56,159 nucleotides of DNA from an uncultured Methanobrevibacter sp. (lineage in GTDB: Archaea > Methanobacteriota > Methanobacteria > Methanobacteriales > Methanobacteriaceae). Numbering within the stretch: position 1 is the first letter of the stretch; each line of letters begins with the position of its first letter. Below, one piece after another: positions 55,176 to 56,159 of this stretch. The position numbers and the translations under genes are program-made. The stretch spans positions 1-56,159 of the forward strand of contig NZ_CADAJR010000009.1 in the NCBI RefSeq assembly GCF_902788255.1, in the 5' to 3' direction. The notes under the pieces were generated by a model. The model had not been told where the DNA came from. It saw only the letters and a list, made by a program, of their open reading frames with translations, and did no database searches.

Positions 55176-56159
55176 ATGAAAGTAGCAATTTTAGGTGCAG
55201 GATGTTACAGAACTCATGCTGCAAGTGGAATTACCAACTTCTCAAGAGCTTGTGAAGTTGCAGAAGCAACCGGAAAAGAAAACATCTCAATGACTCACTC
55301 AACCATCGAAATGGGTGCAGAATTATTAGAATTAGCCGGAGTAGATGAAGTAGTAGTATCCGACCCAGTATTTGACGGTGAATTCACTGTAGTAGATGAC
55401 TTTGATTACGCAGAAGTTATGGCAGCTCACAAAGCAGGAAACCCAGAAGAAGTAATGCCAGCAATCAGAGCAAAAGTTGCTGAATTAGCTGAAACTGTAC
55501 CAAAACCAGAAAAAGGTGCAATTCACTTCACTCACCCTGAAGACTTAGGTATGAAATGTACCACCGATGACCGTGAAGCTGTTGCTGACGCTGACTGGGT
55601 TATGACCTGGTTACCAGAAGGAGGTATGCAACCTGCTATCATCGAAAAATTCGCTGACGCTATTAAACCTGGTGCAATCGTAACTCACGCATGTACCATT
55701 CCAACCACTGGATTAAACAAAATCTTCGAAGACTTAGGAACTGACGTTAACGTAGCTTCCTACCACCCTGGTGCAGTACCAGAAATGAAAGGACAAGTTT
55801 ACATTGCTGAAGGTTTCGCAGACCAAGCTTCCATCGACACCTTAATGGACTTAGGTCAAAAAGCAAGAGGATCCGCATTCACATTACCAGCTAACATGGT
55901 TGGTCCTGTATGTGACATGTGTTCCGCAGTAACCGCTATTACCTACGCAGGTATCTTAGCTTACAGAGACACCGTTACTCAAATTTTAGGCGCTCCTGCT
56001 GGATTTGCACAAATGATGGCTAACGAAGCTTTAACCCAAGTTACCGCATTAATGCAAAACGAAGGTATCGACAAAATGGACGATGCTTTAAACCCAGCTG
56101 CATTATTAGGTACTGCTGACTCAATGAACTTCGGTTCCTTAGCAGAAATCGTACCTACC
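55176..56159 (+). CDS. hmd: H2-forming methylene-H4MPT dehydrogenase (Hmd, [Fe]-hydrogenase), 3' end cut
   Basis: Uses H2 to reduce methenyl- to methylene-tetrahydromethanopterin with the nickel-free FeGP cofactor; it replaces the F420-dependent step when nickel is scarce. 328 residues are visible before the window ends, of about 345. The start MKVAILGAGCYRTHAASGI is canonical; the iron-ligand Cys lies in THACTIPTTG, followed by SYHPGAVPEMKGQVYIAEGF and GPVCDMCSAVTAITYAGILA. Codon use (GGT, GCT, ACC) suggests high expression. A second in-frame ATG at 55119, with an equally good AAGGAG, would add 19 residues (MILSKLKERFNNDSKGDKK) not known to me from other Hmd proteins. Divergent from hmdC. 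Confidence 0.93.
   Translation, partial: MKVAILGAGCYRTHAASGITNFSRACEVAEATGKENISMTHSTIEMGAELLELAGVDEVVVSDPVFDGEFTVVDDFDYAEVMAAHKAGNPEEVMPAIRAKVAELAETVPKPEKGAIHFTHPEDLGMKCTTDDREAVADADWVMTWLPEGGMQPAIIEKFADAIKPGAIVTHACTIPTTGLNKIFEDLGTDVNVASYHPGAVPEMKGQVYIAEGFADQASIDTLMDLGQKARGSAFTLPANMVGPVCDMCSAVTAITYAGILAYRDTVTQILGAPAGFAQMMANEALTQVTALMQNEGIDKMDDALNPAALLGTADSMNFGSLAEIVPT

Overview
The window is AT-rich archaeal DNA and looks like a chromosomal segment of a Methanobrevibacter-type hydrogenotrophic methanogen. The evidence is the set of informational and methanogen genes (ABCE1/Rli1, aEF1B, Pth2, pyruvoyl arginine decarboxylase, MfnE, Hmd, HmdC, MvhD- and Fdh-like subunits), the archaeal GGTGAT/GGAGG ribosome binding sites, and a very large block of adhesin-like proteins (ALPs) of the type known from this genus.

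Layout. 0.2-1.0 kb: a toxin-antitoxin pair (PIN toxin plus small antitoxin), both carrying single-base frameshifts. 1-10.3 kb: an ALP on the minus strand, a decayed IS630-type transposase, then a plus-strand unit of a papain-like cysteine protease ALP, a secreted membrane-anchored protein and a beta-helix ALP that seems to start at ATT. 10.5-15.5 kb: a fragment of a provirus (portal, prohead protease/scaffold with collagen-like repeats, a surface or tail-like protein), with a broken DUF3800 gene and a hairpin-rich, possibly RNA-coding stretch. 15.8-41.5 kb: five more ALPs, including a beta-helix/beta-propeller fusion and a 3,426-residue giant; between two of them lies a gene-free kilobase with nested hairpins and three metal-repressor-like palindromes. 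42.1-43.4 kb: two tandem TetR regulators whose upstream motif recurs at the promoter of the giant ALP. 43.5-48.9 kb: housekeeping genes. 48.9-49.8 kb: a second gene-free, hairpin-rich stretch that I read as one or two minus-strand small RNAs with CCUCC-type loops. 49.8-56.2 kb: an operon of SecB-like, FdhA-like, FdhB-like and MvhD-like genes, then hmdC, and divergently hmd (cut by the window end).

How it fits together. The ALP block encodes the cell surface. Six ALPs share a lysine-rich C-terminal domain; three other secreted proteins end instead in a membrane segment. The last 7 kb is a nickel-free hydrogen module: Hmd makes methylene-H4MPT with H2, HmdC (HcgG) takes part in making its FeGP cofactor, and the Fdh/MvhD-like operon probably passes electrons to heterodisulfide reductase-type partners. 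The same promoter-like element precedes that operon and the proposed small RNA, so the RNA may belong to the same response. All functional statements are from reading motifs by eye; no search or folding program was run.
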